Program-made: the position numbers and the translations under genes
In this document: one piece after another, positions 33,024 to 42,833 of the stretch
Layout: every line of letters starts with the position of its first letter
Position numbering within the stretch: the stretch's first letter is position 1
The notes under the pieces: generated by a model
Seen by the model: only the letters and a program-made list of their open reading frames with translations
Database searches by the model: none
What the model was told of the DNA's origin: nothing
Assembly (NCBI RefSeq): GCF_900105965.1
Contig: NZ_FNTV01000001.1
Span: 3,534,001 to 3,598,000 of the forward strand
DNA: 64,000 nt
DNA from: Arthrobacter alpinus
Lineage (GTDB): Bacteria > Actinomycetota > Actinomycetes > Actinomycetales > Micrococcaceae
Direction: 5' to 3'

Positions 33024-33772
33024 TATTTAGCCGGCTTGAGTACGTAGCCAACGCCACGCACGGTGTGAATCATAGGGGCGCGTCCGGCATCGATCTTCTT
33101 GCGCAGATAAGAAATGTAAAGCTCCACAATGTTGGCCTGGCCACCAAAATCGTAGTGCCACACCTGATCCAAGATTTGGGGCTTGCTGACCACCCGTCGT
33201 GCGTTTTCCATAAGGTAGCGCAACAGTTCCCACTGGGTGGCGGTCAGGTCAATGTCTTCGCCGCCGCGGGTGACCTCACGGGTGTCGAAGTTCAGCACCA
33301 AATCGCCCACCACAATCTCGGCGTTGTCGGAGGAAGCAATGCCGGAGCGCTGCACCAGGCGGTGCAGGCGCAGCATGACTTCCTCCATGCTGAACGGTTT
33401 GGTGACGTAGTCATCACCACCGGCCGCCAGCCCCGCAATGCGGTCGTGGACGCCGTCGCGCGCTGTCAGGAAAAGTGCCGGGATGTCCGTGGCGAACTCA
33501 CGGATCTTTCCCAGTGCCTCGATGCCATCCATGCCGGGCATCATGACATCAAGAACCAGCACGTCGGGGCGGAAGGTGCGGGCCGTGCGGAGGGCCTCGG
33601 CGCCGTCGCCCGCAGTGGCAACTTCCCAACCGGCCATGCGCAGGCCCATGCTGATCAGTTCCGTCAGGCTCGCTTCATCGTCAACTACCAGGGCGCGGAT
33701 GGGGCTGCCATCCGGGTGGGACAGCGGCGGCAGGTCGGTGAATGAGATTCGCGGGGTCTGCGTCATGAACAT
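33023..33772 (-). CDS. OmpR-family response regulator, PhoP-like
   Basis: A 249-residue regulator. The receiver domain shows LVVDDEASL, the phospho-acceptor in VLVLDVMMPGMDG, LFLTARD and DDYVTKPFSMEEV. The winged helix shows LTATQWELLRYL, SKPQILDQVWHYDFGGQAN, VELYISYLRKKID and HTVRGVGYVL. From memory, the stretch through YDFGG and SYLR(R/K)KID is very close to Mycobacterium PhoP, which agrees with the PhoP-box-like repeats found around this cluster. The start is ATG 33772 or 33766; GAAAG fits the first. Site B at 109-126 bases upstream suggests autoregulation. Confidence 0.93.
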   Translation of the reverse strand: MFMTQTPRISFTDLPPLSHPDGSPIRALVVDDEASLTELISMGLRMAGWEVATAGDGAEALRTARTFRPDVLVLDVMMPGMDGIEALGKIREFATDIPALFLTARDGVHDRIAGLAAGGDDYVTKPFSMEEVMLRLHRLVQRSGIASSDNAEIVVGDLVLNFDTREVTRGGEDIDLTATQWELLRYLMENARRVVSKPQILDQVWHYDFGGQANIVELYISYLRKKIDAGRAPMIHTVRGVGYVLKPAK

Positions 33773-33880
33773 GTGTCTTTCGTGAAGGCTGGCCCTGGCG
33801 CGGCCCGCATCTGGTGGTTCCAACAGTAATGGCTTTATTTCAAGTGTGACCGGCGTTTCTAGGGCAGATCTAGTCCCATC

Positions 33881-33898
33881 CTGTGCCGGAGCTGTGAA
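33881..33898 (-). promoter_or_regulatory. PhoP-like direct repeat (site B)
   Basis: The minus strand reads TTCACAG-CTCC-GGCACAG, again 7-4-7 with an 11-bp period. It lies in the divergent gap between the response regulator (start 33772) and the DUF2342 gene (start 33931), 109-126 bases upstream of the first and 33-50 bases upstream of the second. Orientation relative to the regulator is the same as for sites A and C. Confidence 0.6.
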
Positions 33899-33930
33899 CT
33901 CGCGGCAAGCGCCCAGACATCTATGGTCTG

Positions 33931-35088
33931 ATGGTATTTATGACTCCGCAGAGCAAAACTACTTCCGCGCCGCTGCCCAGCATGATCAATTGGGACCTTG
34001 CCGCCAAGACAGCCGCGAACTTAACACCCGCCGGTCCTGCGCTGAAGGGTGCGGAGATTGCCGCGGCCGTGGACAACCTCAGGCTCATGGCGGAGACGTC
34101 CGTTCCTCACGTTCATGAAATCAGCCGGCTCGAGGCAGCCAAGGATCTACGCGATTCCGAAGTGCTGGTCGTGGACAGGGCCTCCTGGGCCAAGGCCAAC
34201 ACCCAAAGCTTCGCCGTCATGATGGACCCGGTATTGCGGGCGATTGCGGCCAAACAGGCCAATACCACCCAGAGCGGAGCGTCCAACAGCAACGCGCTCA
34301 GCGCCACAGTCACGGGCGCCCAGCTAGGTGGCGTATTGGCTTTCATGTCCAGCAAGGTTTTGGGCCAGTACGATCCCTTTGCCGCCCTGGCGCCGTCGAG
34401 TTCGGCTGCGCAGCAGGCTTCCGGCGGTCGCTTGCTACTGGTGGCGCCCAACATCATCACGGTGGAGCGTGAACTCAAGGTTGACCCGGCCGATTTCCGG
34501 CTCTGGGTGTGCCTGCACGAACAGACCCACCGCGTGCAATTTGCTGCCGCGCCGTGGCTGCGCCACCACATGCTCAGCGAGATTGAGAAGCTCGGTGAAC
34601 TCCTGGTGGGTGACTCGGAAAAATTTGGCGAACGGCTTCTGGCGTCAGCAAAGTCCTTGGGCGCCAAGAAGGGCACATCAGGCAGTGATGTACAGGATCC
34701 CAGTCGCGGCGGGGTCTTGGACCTCCTGCAAAATCCCGAGCAGAAAGCTGCGCTGTCCCATCTGACGGCCGTCATGAGCCTGCTTGAAGGCCACGCCAAC
34801 GTCGTCATGGACGGGGTGGATCAGCGGATCGTGCCCACCGTTCGCACCATCCGCCAGCGTTTCAACGGCAGGGGCAAGGACCGCGGCGTGATTGAAAAGT
34901 TCATCCGCAACCTCATCGGTTTGGACGCGAAAATGCGCCAGTACAGCGACGGCGCAAAATTTGTGCGTGACGTTGTTGCCGTGTCCGGCATGGACGGCTT
35001 CAACAATGTCTGGACGCAGGCAGAAAATCTGCCCACGGAACCGGAAATTCACAACGCCCGGCTTTGGATTGAACGGATGGGCCTCTAG
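33931..35088 (+). CDS. Zinc-dependent metalloprotease-like protein (DUF2342)
   Basis: A 385-residue protein of the actinobacterial DUF2342 family, sometimes labelled F420-biosynthesis-associated. It has the zincin helix LHEQTHRVQFAAAPWL (HExxH) near residue 195 and the downstream EGHANVVMDGVD acting as third-ligand region. It lies directly before tilS (the TTG of tilS follows its stop codon), the conserved arrangement in Micrococcales. Substrate and role are unknown. Start ATG 33931, or 33940 three codons later; no ribosome site decides. Confidence 0.85.
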   Translation: MVFMTPQSKTTSAPLPSMINWDLAAKTAANLTPAGPALKGAEIAAAVDNLRLMAETSVPHVHEISRLEAAKDLRDSEVLVVDRASWAKANTQSFAVMMDPVLRAIAAKQANTTQSGASNSNALSATVTGAQLGGVLAFMSSKVLGQYDPFAALAPSSSAAQQASGGRLLLVAPNIITVERELKVDPADFRLWVCLHEQTHRVQFAAAPWLRHHMLSEIEKLGELLVGDSEKFGERLLASAKSLGAKKGTSGSDVQDPSRGGVLDLLQNPEQKAALSHLTAVMSLLEGHANVVMDGVDQRIVPTVRTIRQRFNGRGKDRGVIEKFIRNLIGLDAKMRQYSDGAKFVRDVVAVSGMDGFNNVWTQAENLPTEPEIHNARLWIERMGL

Positions 35089-36222
35089 TTGGAATCCACG
35101 TTCACACCTCCGGAACACCGCCGTGCCCGCGGCCGCCTGGACCCCACCGTTGGCAAGGCGAGAGCCATGGTGGGCGAGCTTCTCGGCCTGAAAACCACCG
35201 GCAAGAACCGCCCCGTTGAGAACCCTCCGCTGATCCTGGTTGGGTGCAGCGGCGGCCCTGACTCGCTGGCGCTGGCAGCTGTCTGCGCCTTCTTCGCCAC
35301 CCGCGGCGAAGTTCGTGTGGGTGCCGTGGTGGTTGACCACCAGATGCAGGATGGAAGCGCCGACATAGCCCAGGCAACCGCGGCCCAGTTGCGGGGGCTC
35401 GGTCTTGACCCGGTTCTGGTGCGCACCGTTGATCTGCAGCACGACGGCGTTGGTCCGGAAGCGGCGGCCCGCGCCGCCCGCTTTGGCGCACTTGAGGAGG
35501 CGGCGCTGGAATCCGGGGCCAAATATGTCCTCCTGGGACACACCCTGGATGACCAGGCCGAGTCCGTGCTTTTGGGCTTGGCCCGCGGTTCGGGCACCCG
35601 TTCACTGGCCGGAATGCGTGAACGTCGTGGAATGTATCTGCGCCCCTTCCTTGCCCTGCGCCGCCATGAGACATTGGCCATATGTGACGCACTCGCCTTG
35701 GCCCCTTGGCATGATCCAGCGAACCAGGACCCGGCCTATCTGCGGGTCCGGGTCAGGAACAACGTCATCCCCTATCTGGGTTCCGAACTGGGCCCCGGGA
35801 TCGCCGAATCCTTGGCAAGGTCAGCGAATATTCTGGGGCATGATGCAGATTATTTGGACGAGTTGGCGGATGCCGAGTACCTCAAGCTGGCTGTCCGCAC
35901 CCCGGCGTCGGAGGGTGGAAATGACGCGGGAAATGGCGAAATAACTGGCGGCACGCAGGAAATTGCCCTGTCCGAAGACGGCCTCAGGGGACTGGCTCCG
36001 GCCTTGCGGATGAGAGTGTTGGCGCTGGCCGTCGTCGAACTTGGGGGAGTGCAACCAAGCCTGGAACGGTTGGGTTCTGCCGAAAAGCTGCTCGAGCGCA
36101 AGGGCTCCGCAGGACCGGTGCAACTGGCCGGAAAAGTCAGTGCCTGGCGAATCTCACGAAACCAGGCTGTTCCCCACGAGGGCCCCGGCTATGGGAAGCT
36201 AGTTCTTAGACGCAGCAGGTAA
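35089..36222 (+). CDS. tilS: tRNA(Ile)-lysidine synthetase
   Basis: A 377-residue N-type PP-loop ATPase: VGCSGGPDSLALAAVCAF (PP-loop), VVDHQMQDGSADIA, VLLGHTLDDQAESVLLGLARGSG and PWHDPANQDPAYLRVRVRNN. It converts C34 of the tRNA-Ile CAU anticodon to lysidine, an essential step for AUA decoding. The start is TTG 35089, immediately after the upstream stop, so it is translationally coupled. The C-terminal substrate-binding region is shorter than in E. coli, as usual for Actinobacteria. It lies upstream of hpt and ftsH in the conserved tilS-hpt-ftsH order. Confidence 0.93.
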   Translation: MESTFTPPEHRRARGRLDPTVGKARAMVGELLGLKTTGKNRPVENPPLILVGCSGGPDSLALAAVCAFFATRGEVRVGAVVVDHQMQDGSADIAQATAAQLRGLGLDPVLVRTVDLQHDGVGPEAAARAARFGALEEAALESGAKYVLLGHTLDDQAESVLLGLARGSGTRSLAGMRERRGMYLRPFLALRRHETLAICDALALAPWHDPANQDPAYLRVRVRNNVIPYLGSELGPGIAESLARSANILGHDADYLDELADAEYLKLAVRTPASEGGNDAGNGEITGGTQEIALSEDGLRGLAPALRMRVLALAVVELGGVQPSLERLGSAEKLLERKGSAGPVQLAGKVSAWRISRNQAVPHEGPGYGKLVLRRSR

Positions 36223-36275
36223 GCGCCCATTTGTACTAAAACCAGTACCAAAACCTTCACAATCAGGAGTCATTG

Positions 36276-36827
<552 letters not shown>

Positions 36828-36840
36828 GCCTCGTTTGTAA

Positions 36841-36887
36841 CGCCCGTTTCCCCGGTTTACTTCGGGGAGGCGGGCGTTTTTGCGTTT
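36841..36887 (+). terminator. Terminator downstream of hpt
   Basis: CGCCCG (36841-36846) pairs with CGGGCG, and an inner CCCCG/CGGGG stem strengthens the hairpin; TTTTTGCGTTT follows. It separates hpt from ftsH, which must use its own promoter. Confidence 0.85.
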
Positions 36888-37093
36888 CAGGCACCCTCGC
36901 ATGCCACGCGGTGTCACTTTTGGGTGAAAATTAGACCAAAGAGGTAAAAACGTTATGCCCTCAGGGAACTATTGGGCATTGCCATACGTGTAAAAAGGCG
37001 AACGGTGTAAAGCTATTACATGGGAACGTGTCGCCGCGTCCGCTACAGGTATGAATTGGTTGAGCAGGAGGGACGAGGCCTAGCCTCGAACAC

Positions 37094-39100
37094 ATGAAAG
37101 TCAAGAAACTCTTCAAAGGTCCGTTTGTCTGGATCGTTGTGGTGGTTGTGCTCATTGGAGCCGGCCTGTTCACATTGACCGGCACCGGGACCAGCCGCAT
37201 TGGCACCTCCGAGGCACTGGACCTGCTCAAGAGCGACAAAGTTGCCTCAGCGAAGGTCTTTGGCTCCGAGGGCCGGGTGGATTTGATCCTCAAGGATGAC
37301 TACACAACTGCCGAGGGTCGCAAGGCCGGCAAGAACGTGCAGTTCTACTACGGTGGCTACCGCGCAACAACCATGGTTGATGCCATTGACGACGCCAACC
37401 TGGAAAAATTCGATGACCAGCCGGCATCCAATAACTTCTGGTCCAGCATGCTCTCGCTGCTGATCCCGTTCGTCCTTATTGGCCTGATCTTCTGGTTCCT
37501 GTTCTCCCGCATGCAAGGTGGCGGCTCCAAGGTCATGCAATTTGGCAAGTCCAAGGCCAAGCTGCTCACCAAGGACCACCCGCAGGTCACGTTCAGCGAC
37601 GTGGCAGGTGCCGATGAGGCTGTGGAAGAACTCCACGAAATCAAGGACTTCCTGCAGAACCCCGCCAAGTTCACCGCCGTTGGCGCCAAGATCCCCAAGG
37701 GCGTGCTGCTGTATGGCCCTCCCGGAACGGGTAAGACCCTGTTGGCCCGCGCCGTCGCCGGTGAAGCTGGCGTACCGTTCTACTCCATCTCCGGTTCTGA
37801 CTTCGTTGAAATGTTTGTGGGTGTGGGTGCTTCGCGTGTCCGCGACCTCTTCGAACAGGCCAAGGCGAATTCCCCGGCCATCATCTTTGTTGACGAGATC
37901 GACGCCGTTGGCCGCCACCGCGGTGCCGGCATTGGCGGCGGTAACGATGAACGTGAGCAGACCCTCAACCAGCTGCTCGTGGAAATGGATGGCTTCGACG
38001 TCAAGACCAACGTCATCTTGATTGCCGCAACCAACCGTCCCGACGTCCTGGACCCCGCCCTGCTGCGCCCGGGCCGCTTTGACCGCCAGATCCCTGTTGA
38101 AGCACCCGACCGTTTGGGCCGCGAACAGATCCTGAGGGTTCACTCCAAGGGCAAGCCCATGGCTCCCGGCGTGGATCTGAACGCCGTTGCCAAGAAGACC
38201 CCCGGTTACACGGGTGCCGATCTGGCCAACGTCCTGAACGAGGCGGCCTTGCTGACCGCCCGCTCCAACGCCCAGCTCATCGATGACCGAGCCCTGGACG
38301 AGTCCATTGACCGCGTTATGGCCGGACCGCAGAAGCGCACCCGCGTCATGAAGGAAATGGAACGCAAGATCACCGCGTACCACGAGGGTGGTCACGCCTT
38401 GGTGGCCGCAGCCATGCACAACACGGCCCCGGTTACGAAGATCACCATCCTGCCTCGCGGCCGTGCACTGGGCTACACCATGGTGGTTCCTGAGGATGAC
38501 AAGTACTCGATCACCCGCAATGAGCTGCTGGACCAGATGGCTTACGCGATGGGTGGCCGCGTAGCCGAGGAAATCGTGTTCCACGATCCCTCAACCGGTG
38601 CCTCGAATGACATTGAAAAGGCAACGGCTACGGCCCGCGCCATGGTCACCCAGTACGGTATGAGCGAGCGGATCGGTGCCGTGAAGTTGGGTGCCGCCGC
38701 GGGCGAGCCGTTCGTTGGTGGCGGCGGAGGTCACGAACGTGACTACTCGGAATCTGTTGCCGGGATTGTGGATTCGGAAGTCCGCAAGCTGATCGACCAG
38801 GCCCACGATGACGCTTACGAGGCCCTGATCGCCAACCGCGACATCCTTGACCGGCTCGCCCTGGAACTGTTGGAGCGCGAAACCCTGAACCAAGCCGAAA
38901 TCGCAACGATCTTCACGGATCTTCGCAAGCCGGCCGAGCGCAAGGTCTGGCTCTCCAAGGACACCCGCCCCGTCTCGGATCTGCCCCCTGTCATCACCGA
39001 CAAGGAACGGCGTGAGGCCGCGGCCGCCATCGAATCTGCAGCGGCGCCAGCACTGGACTTGACGAAGGATGACGCGCCGGAACTGCCCGGCCAACCGTAA
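37094..39100 (+). CDS. ftsH: ATP-dependent zinc metalloprotease FtsH
   Basis: A 668-residue membrane AAA protease. Two transmembrane helices (about residues 12-30 and 118-137) flank a periplasmic domain. The AAA module has [19 protein letters not shown] (Walker A), [11 protein letters not shown] (Walker B) and [20 protein letters not shown] (SRH with Arg fingers). The zinc site is HEGGH at 430-434, with a downstream aspartate in [10 protein letters not shown]. It degrades misfolded and regulatory membrane proteins. TAGCCT (37081-37086) lies seven bases before the ATG and no Shine-Dalgarno sequence is near, so a leaderless transcript is possible. The 206-base gap from the hpt terminator contains only this promoter region and a weak ATGCCC/GGGCAT hairpin. 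Confidence 0.97.
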   Translation: MKVKKLFKGPFVWIVVVVVLIGAGLFTLTGTGTSRIGTSEALDLLKSDKVASAKVFGSEGRVDLILKDDYTTAEGRKAGKNVQFYYGGYRATTMVDAIDDANLEKFDDQPASNNFWSSMLSLLIPFVLIGLIFWFLFSRMQGGGSKVMQFGKSKAKLLTKDHPQVTFSDVAGADEAVEELHEIKDFLQNPAKFTAVGAKIPKGVLLYGPPGTGKTLLARAVAGEAGVPFYSISGSDFVEMFVGVGASRVRDLFEQAKANSPAIIFVDEIDAVGRHRGAGIGGGNDEREQTLNQLLVEMDGFDVKTNVILIAATNRPDVLDPALLRPGRFDRQIPVEAPDRLGREQILRVHSKGKPMAPGVDLNAVAKKTPGYTGADLANVLNEAALLTARSNAQLIDDRALDESIDRVMAGPQKRTRVMKEMERKITAYHEGGHALVAAAMHNTAPVTKITILPRGRALGYTMVVPEDDKYSITRNELLDQMAYAMGGRVAEEIVFHDPSTGASNDIEKATATARAMVTQYGMSERIGAVKLGAAAGEPFVGGGGGHERDYSESVAGIVDSEVRKLIDQAHDDAYEALIANRDILDRLALELLERETLNQAEIATIFTDLRKPAERKVWLSKDTRPVSDLPPVITDKERREAAAAIESAAAPALDLTKDDAPELPGQP

Positions 39101-39120
39101 TCGAAGATAGGATCACATCC

Positions 39121-39759
39121 GTGACTTATTACGACGACGAACACGACCCCACGCAGGGCGGTGCCTCAGGCGCCGCCCTGCCGGGTGACGAATTCCAGGT
39201 TGACCTGCCGCGCATTGAGGCGGCCGTCCGGGAAATCCTGCTGGCCATCGGCGAAGACCCTGAGCGCAGCGGACTCCTTGAGACCCCCAAACGTGTTGCC
39301 AAGGCCTATGGCGAAGTTTTTGCCGGCCTGCACCAGGATCCGGCCGAGGTCCTGGGGGTAACCTTTGACATTGCGCACGAGGAGATGGTCCTCGTCAAGG
39401 ACATTCCCTTCTACTCAACGTGCGAACACCACCTGGTCCCGTTCCATGGCAGCGCACACGTGGGCTACATCCCGGCGTTGGATGGGCGCGTTACCGGCCT
39501 GAGCAAGCTCGCACGCCTGGTTGATATTTACGCCAAGCGCCCGCAGGTCCAGGAACGGCTCACCACCCAGATCGCAGATGCCTTGATTGAGCATCTGAAA
39601 CCTCGCGGCGCCATAGTTGTCGTTGAGTGTGAACACATGTGCATGTCCATGCGTGGCGTGCGTAAACCAGGGGCCAAGACAGTCACCAGTGCTGTTCGTG
39701 GTCTGCTTCATGAGCCCGCAACCCGGGCCGAAGCCATGAGCCTGATTCTCGGAAGGTAA
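39121..39759 (+). CDS. folE: GTP cyclohydrolase I
   Basis: A 212-residue enzyme that opens the folate pathway by converting GTP to dihydroneopterin triphosphate. Motifs: [40 protein letters not shown] (zinc Cys/His), [20 protein letters not shown] and [15 protein letters not shown] (second zinc Cys). About 30 acidic residues precede the core. The GTG start has TAGGAT seven bases upstream and no clear ribosome site; it begins 20 bases after ftsH. First gene of a four-gene folate operon. Confidence 0.96.
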   Translation: MTYYDDEHDPTQGGASGAALPGDEFQVDLPRIEAAVREILLAIGEDPERSGLLETPKRVAKAYGEVFAGLHQDPAEVLGVTFDIAHEEMVLVKDIPFYSTCEHHLVPFHGSAHVGYIPALDGRVTGLSKLARLVDIYAKRPQVQERLTTQIADALIEHLKPRGAIVVVECEHMCMSMRGVRKPGAKTVTSAVRGLLHEPATRAEAMSLILGR

Positions 39760-39770
39760 CTTTACAAACC

Positions 39771-40730
39771 ATGGATTCTCTCGCAGCCGCCCCCGGTACG
39801 GGCCCGGCCACCTCACCCTTGCCCGTCCTACGGGCACGGCGCGCGGTGGCAACGTTTGCCGCCCTGCCGAAGGACCGCACGGTGGTCATGGGTATCTTGA
39901 ACTGCACCCCGGACTCCTTCAGCGACGGTGGCGAGTACAACTCCACCGAAACTGCCATTGCGCATGGTTTGCGCATGTTTTATGGCGGTGCGGACATCAT
40001 CGATGTGGGCGGGGAATCAACCCGCCCGGGCGCAGTGGATGTTGACGAGCTCGAGGAGCAGCGCCGAATCCTGCCGGTTATCTCCACCTTGGCCAAGGCC
40101 GGCGCCTTGATCAGTGTTGACACGCGCCACGCGTCCACGGCCGCCCTGGCACTGGATGCCGGTGCGGGGCTGATCAATGACGTCTCCGGAGCGCACGTTC
40201 ACGATGACATGATTGCCCTTATTGCAGAGCGTGGAGTCCCATACGTTTTGATGCACAGCCGCGGCAACTCCCGGGCCATGGATTCCTTGACCCAGTACAC
40301 CGACGTTGTGGAGGACGTGGTGCGTGAACTGGGTGAAATTCGCGCCAAGTTCTATGCTGCGGGTGTCAAGGAGGAAAACCTGATCCTTGATCCAGGAATT
40401 GGTTTCTCCAAGACCGCGGAACAAAACTGGGAATTGTTGGCCAACCTTCAGCAAGTGGCCGAGATGGGCAACAAGATTCTGGTGGGCACCTCCCGCAAGC
40501 GTTTCCTTGGCTCGTTGCTGACCAGTGCCGGCAAGGCCGCCGCACCCAAGGAACGCGATGACGCCACCTCGGCAACCACCGCCATCTCCGCGGCCCAGGG
40601 TGTGTGGGGCGTTCGCGTGCACGACGTCGGAGCGAGCCTTGACGCTGCAAAGGTCGCCGCCAAGCTGGTGGCTGGCAAGCGCGCCCGCGACGCCCGGCTG
40701 CTGGCTGCCACGCAGGTTGGTGGCGAGTGA
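39771..40730 (+). CDS. folP: Dihydropteroate synthase
   Basis: A 319-residue TIM-barrel enzyme: VVMGILNCTPDSFSDGGEY (loop 1), DVGGESTRPGAVDV (loop 2), SVDTRHASTAALALDAG, LINDVSGAHVHDDM and LDPGIGFSKTAEQNWELLA. It joins p-aminobenzoate to the pterin pyrophosphate and is the sulfonamide target. It starts 11 bases after folE and overlaps folB by four bases. About 40 extra N-terminal residues precede the core. Confidence 0.96.
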   Translation: MDSLAAAPGTGPATSPLPVLRARRAVATFAALPKDRTVVMGILNCTPDSFSDGGEYNSTETAIAHGLRMFYGGADIIDVGGESTRPGAVDVDELEEQRRILPVISTLAKAGALISVDTRHASTAALALDAGAGLINDVSGAHVHDDMIALIAERGVPYVLMHSRGNSRAMDSLTQYTDVVEDVVRELGEIRAKFYAAGVKEENLILDPGIGFSKTAEQNWELLANLQQVAEMGNKILVGTSRKRFLGSLLTSAGKAAAPKERDDATSATTAISAAQGVWGVRVHDVGASLDAAKVAAKLVAGKRARDARLLAATQVGGE

Positions 40731-41137
40731 CGCCTCCGGCCACAACTGCGGTGGCACACAGCGATTTGATCAAGCTCTCCAGCGTGACGGCCATCGGCTA
40801 CCACGGTGTTTTTGAGCATGAGAAGCGCGACGGCCAGCCGTTCATCACCGACGCAGTCCTGCACATGGATGTCTCGGCTGCGGCGCAAACGGATGACCTG
40901 AGCAAAACGGCCGACTATGGAGCCGTTGCGGAGACCATTGTTGCCCTGGTGACCGGGGAGGCTTTCGATTTGATTGAAACTCTCAGCGTTCGCATGGCTG
41001 AGAAGATCTTGGCCGACTTCCCAGTGGTCAATGCCGTGGAGATCACCGTACACAAGCCGAAAGCCCCCATCCAGGTGCCCTTCGGCGATGTCAGCATCAC
41101 GGTATTCCGCTCACGCACCGGAACAGAGCTGGCATGA
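40727..41137 (+). CDS. folB: Dihydroneopterin aldolase
   Basis: A 136-residue enzyme: IKLSSVTAIGYHGVFEHEKR with the substrate-binding Glu, LSKTADYGAVAETI and VEITVHKPKAPIQVPFGDVS. It splits dihydroneopterin to hydroxymethyl-dihydropterin. The GTG start overlaps the folP TGA (GTGA) and its end overlaps folK (ATGA), so the three are translationally coupled. Confidence 0.95.
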   Translation: MTPPATTAVAHSDLIKLSSVTAIGYHGVFEHEKRDGQPFITDAVLHMDVSAAAQTDDLSKTADYGAVAETIVALVTGEAFDLIETLSVRMAEKILADFPVVNAVEITVHKPKAPIQVPFGDVSITVFRSRTGTELA

Positions 41138-41673
41138 GCACCGTCCGGCCGCTGACCAAGGCCATTTTGGCCTTGGGCAGCAACCTTGGCGAACGAAAGG
41201 GCACGCTGCAAAGTGCCGTGGCCGATCTTGTGGACCGGCCCGAGGTGCGGCTGCTCAACGTCTCGCCAGTGGTCACGACCAAGGCTGTGGGCGGGCCCGT
41301 TGGCCAGCCCGACTTCCTGAACATGGTTATTGCCGTGGACACGAGCCTGACTCCGGAAGAACTTCTGGCGCACTGCCAGGCCGTGGAGCTGGCCCATCAC
41401 CGGACTCGGGAAGTGCGCTGGGGTGCCCGCACACTGGACGTTGACATCATCATCTACGGTGAAGTTCTCAGCGATGATCCGGTCCTGACGCTGCCGCACC
41501 CGCGTGCCGCCGGACGGGCCTTTGTTCTCTACCCGTGGTCGCTCATGGACCCGAATGCCACCTTGGCCGGGGTGCCCGTAGCGGAATTGGCGGCCGTTGC
41601 CCCGGATATGGCAGGTATTGCCCATGCCCAGGACGGCCTGCTGGCTCAGGACTCACCAAGCACAGCCCAATAA
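41134..41673 (+). CDS. folK: 2-amino-4-hydroxy-6-hydroxymethyldihydropteridine pyrophosphokinase
   Basis: A 179-residue HPPK: ILALGSNLGERKGTLQSAV at the N-terminus, GQPDFLNMVIAVDT, HRTREVRWGARTLDVDIIIY (catalytic Arg and metal-binding DVD) and LPHPRAAGRAFVLYPW. It pyrophosphorylates the pterin for FolP. The last of four folate genes; DUF3180 and PH-domain genes follow closely in the same direction. Confidence 0.96.
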   Translation: MSTVRPLTKAILALGSNLGERKGTLQSAVADLVDRPEVRLLNVSPVVTTKAVGGPVGQPDFLNMVIAVDTSLTPEELLAHCQAVELAHHRTREVRWGARTLDVDIIIYGEVLSDDPVLTLPHPRAAGRAFVLYPWSLMDPNATLAGVPVAELAAVAPDMAGIAHAQDGLLAQDSPSTAQ

Positions 41674-41803
41674 CGGCATCGCCGCGTAGCAGTACGGCCC
41701 AATGGCTGGCAGCTACAAGATCAAAGGGCCGCAAAGAAGTCCAAAGCGGCAAAAAACCAGTACGGTTAAATGTGTAGTTCCAACGCGAATCGATGAGGCA
41801 ATC

Positions 41804-42319
41804 ATGAGAAGCACAATGCGGACCATCAGGCCCACATGGCTGCTGGCCGTGGCCATTTCTGCGGCAGTCATTGGCTGGGTTGTCACCGAGCTGACCTCCC
41901 GGGCCAGCTTGGCCCTACCGGTCTTGCCGTTGAGCTCTCTGGTGACCATGGGCTTGATCGCCGTGGTGTGCCTGATTCTAGGCTTGAAGGTCCGCCGCTG
42001 GCGTGACGGCAACCGTGACAGGGTCCTGGACCCGCTGCTGGCCGCACGCACACTCGTGCTTGCCCAGGCCTGCGCCTACGCGGGAGCCATGCTGTTCGGC
42101 TGGCACGCCGGCATCCTCCTGGACCAGCTGCCCACCATTGCCTTGCGGGCGGACCTCGGTGTCATTTGGCAGATCGTGGCGCTGCTGTCAGGCGGGGTTG
42201 TCATGGTGGCCGTGGGAATCGCCGTCGAACGTTTCTGCAAGCTGCCGCCGGAAGACAGCGAGCCAACCCCCAAACCACGGCCCAAACGCGAAAGCCATGG
42301 GGAGGAAGAATTTGCCTAA
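41804..42319 (+). CDS. DUF3180 membrane protein
   Basis: A 171-residue actinobacterial protein with four transmembrane helices (about residues 12-32, 38-58, 83-103 and 118-140) and a charged Pro/Lys/Glu-rich C-terminal tail. DUF3180 genes habitually follow folK in Actinobacteria; no function is known. I start at ATG 41804, since GATGAGG lies seven bases upstream; the open frame from 41702 would add 34 basic residues and no helix. The end overlaps the next gene. Confidence 0.8.
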   Translation: MRSTMRTIRPTWLLAVAISAAVIGWVVTELTSRASLALPVLPLSSLVTMGLIAVVCLILGLKVRRWRDGNRDRVLDPLLAARTLVLAQACAYAGAMLFGWHAGILLDQLPTIALRADLGVIWQIVALLSGGVVMVAVGIAVERFCKLPPEDSEPTPKPRPKRESHGEEEFA

Positions 42320-42833
42320 GCAACACATCAGTGCGATCGACCCCGCCGACGTCACCTTTCTGGGCGTTTCCGGGAGACTCATCACGGCGCGGTTCATCTC
42401 CGGCGGCATCGGCGCCTTGATCTTACTGGCCATCACCACCCTTCCCCTTGTCCTGAAGCTGACAGGGGTCTGGAGTGGCTACCCCACATGGCTCGCATGG
42501 GCGGCCCCGGCCGTAGTGATCCTTGTTGCGGTGTGGGAAATGATCCTTATTCCACGGCAAGTGCGCGCCATTGGCTATGCCGAACGCAATGAGGACCTGC
42601 TGATCCGCGGCGGCATCATGTTCCACCGGGTCATGGTTGTCCCGTATGGACGCATGCAGTATGTGGATGTCACGATGGGACCGCTGGAACGCATGCTCGG
42701 GCTGAGCACAATCCACCTGCACACGGCCTCGCCCGGAACCAACGCCGTGATCAACGGCCTGCCCGCGGCGGAGGCGGCGCGACTGCGTGAACAGCTCTCG
42801 GCCCGTGGTGAGGCGAAATTGGCCGGCTTGTGA
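42312..42833 (+). CDS. PH-domain (bPH2, YdbS-like) membrane protein
   Basis: A 173-residue protein with two transmembrane helices (about residues 27-47 and 53-75), then one bacterial PH (DUF304) domain marked by RQVRAIGYAERNEDLLIRGG, HRVMVVPYGRMQYVDVTMGP and GLSTIHLHTASPGT. The best start is TTG 42312, five bases after GGAGGA, overlapping the DUF3180 stop; ATG 42297 in frame is the alternative. It overlaps the larger PH-domain gene by four bases, a pairing like YdbS-YdbT of Bacillus, which affects sensitivity to certain bacteriocins. Confidence 0.85.
   Translation: MPKQHISAIDPADVTFLGVSGRLITARFISGGIGALILLAITTLPLVLKLTGVWSGYPTWLAWAAPAVVILVAVWEMILIPRQVRAIGYAERNEDLLIRGGIMFHRVMVVPYGRMQYVDVTMGPLERMLGLSTIHLHTASPGTNAVINGLPAAEAARLREQLSARGEAKLAGL

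Noticed and set aside
37247..38584. Long open frame antisense to ftsH (445 codons).
   Set aside because: It mirrors the codon bias of ftsH, shows no domain and would overlap an unmistakable gene completely.
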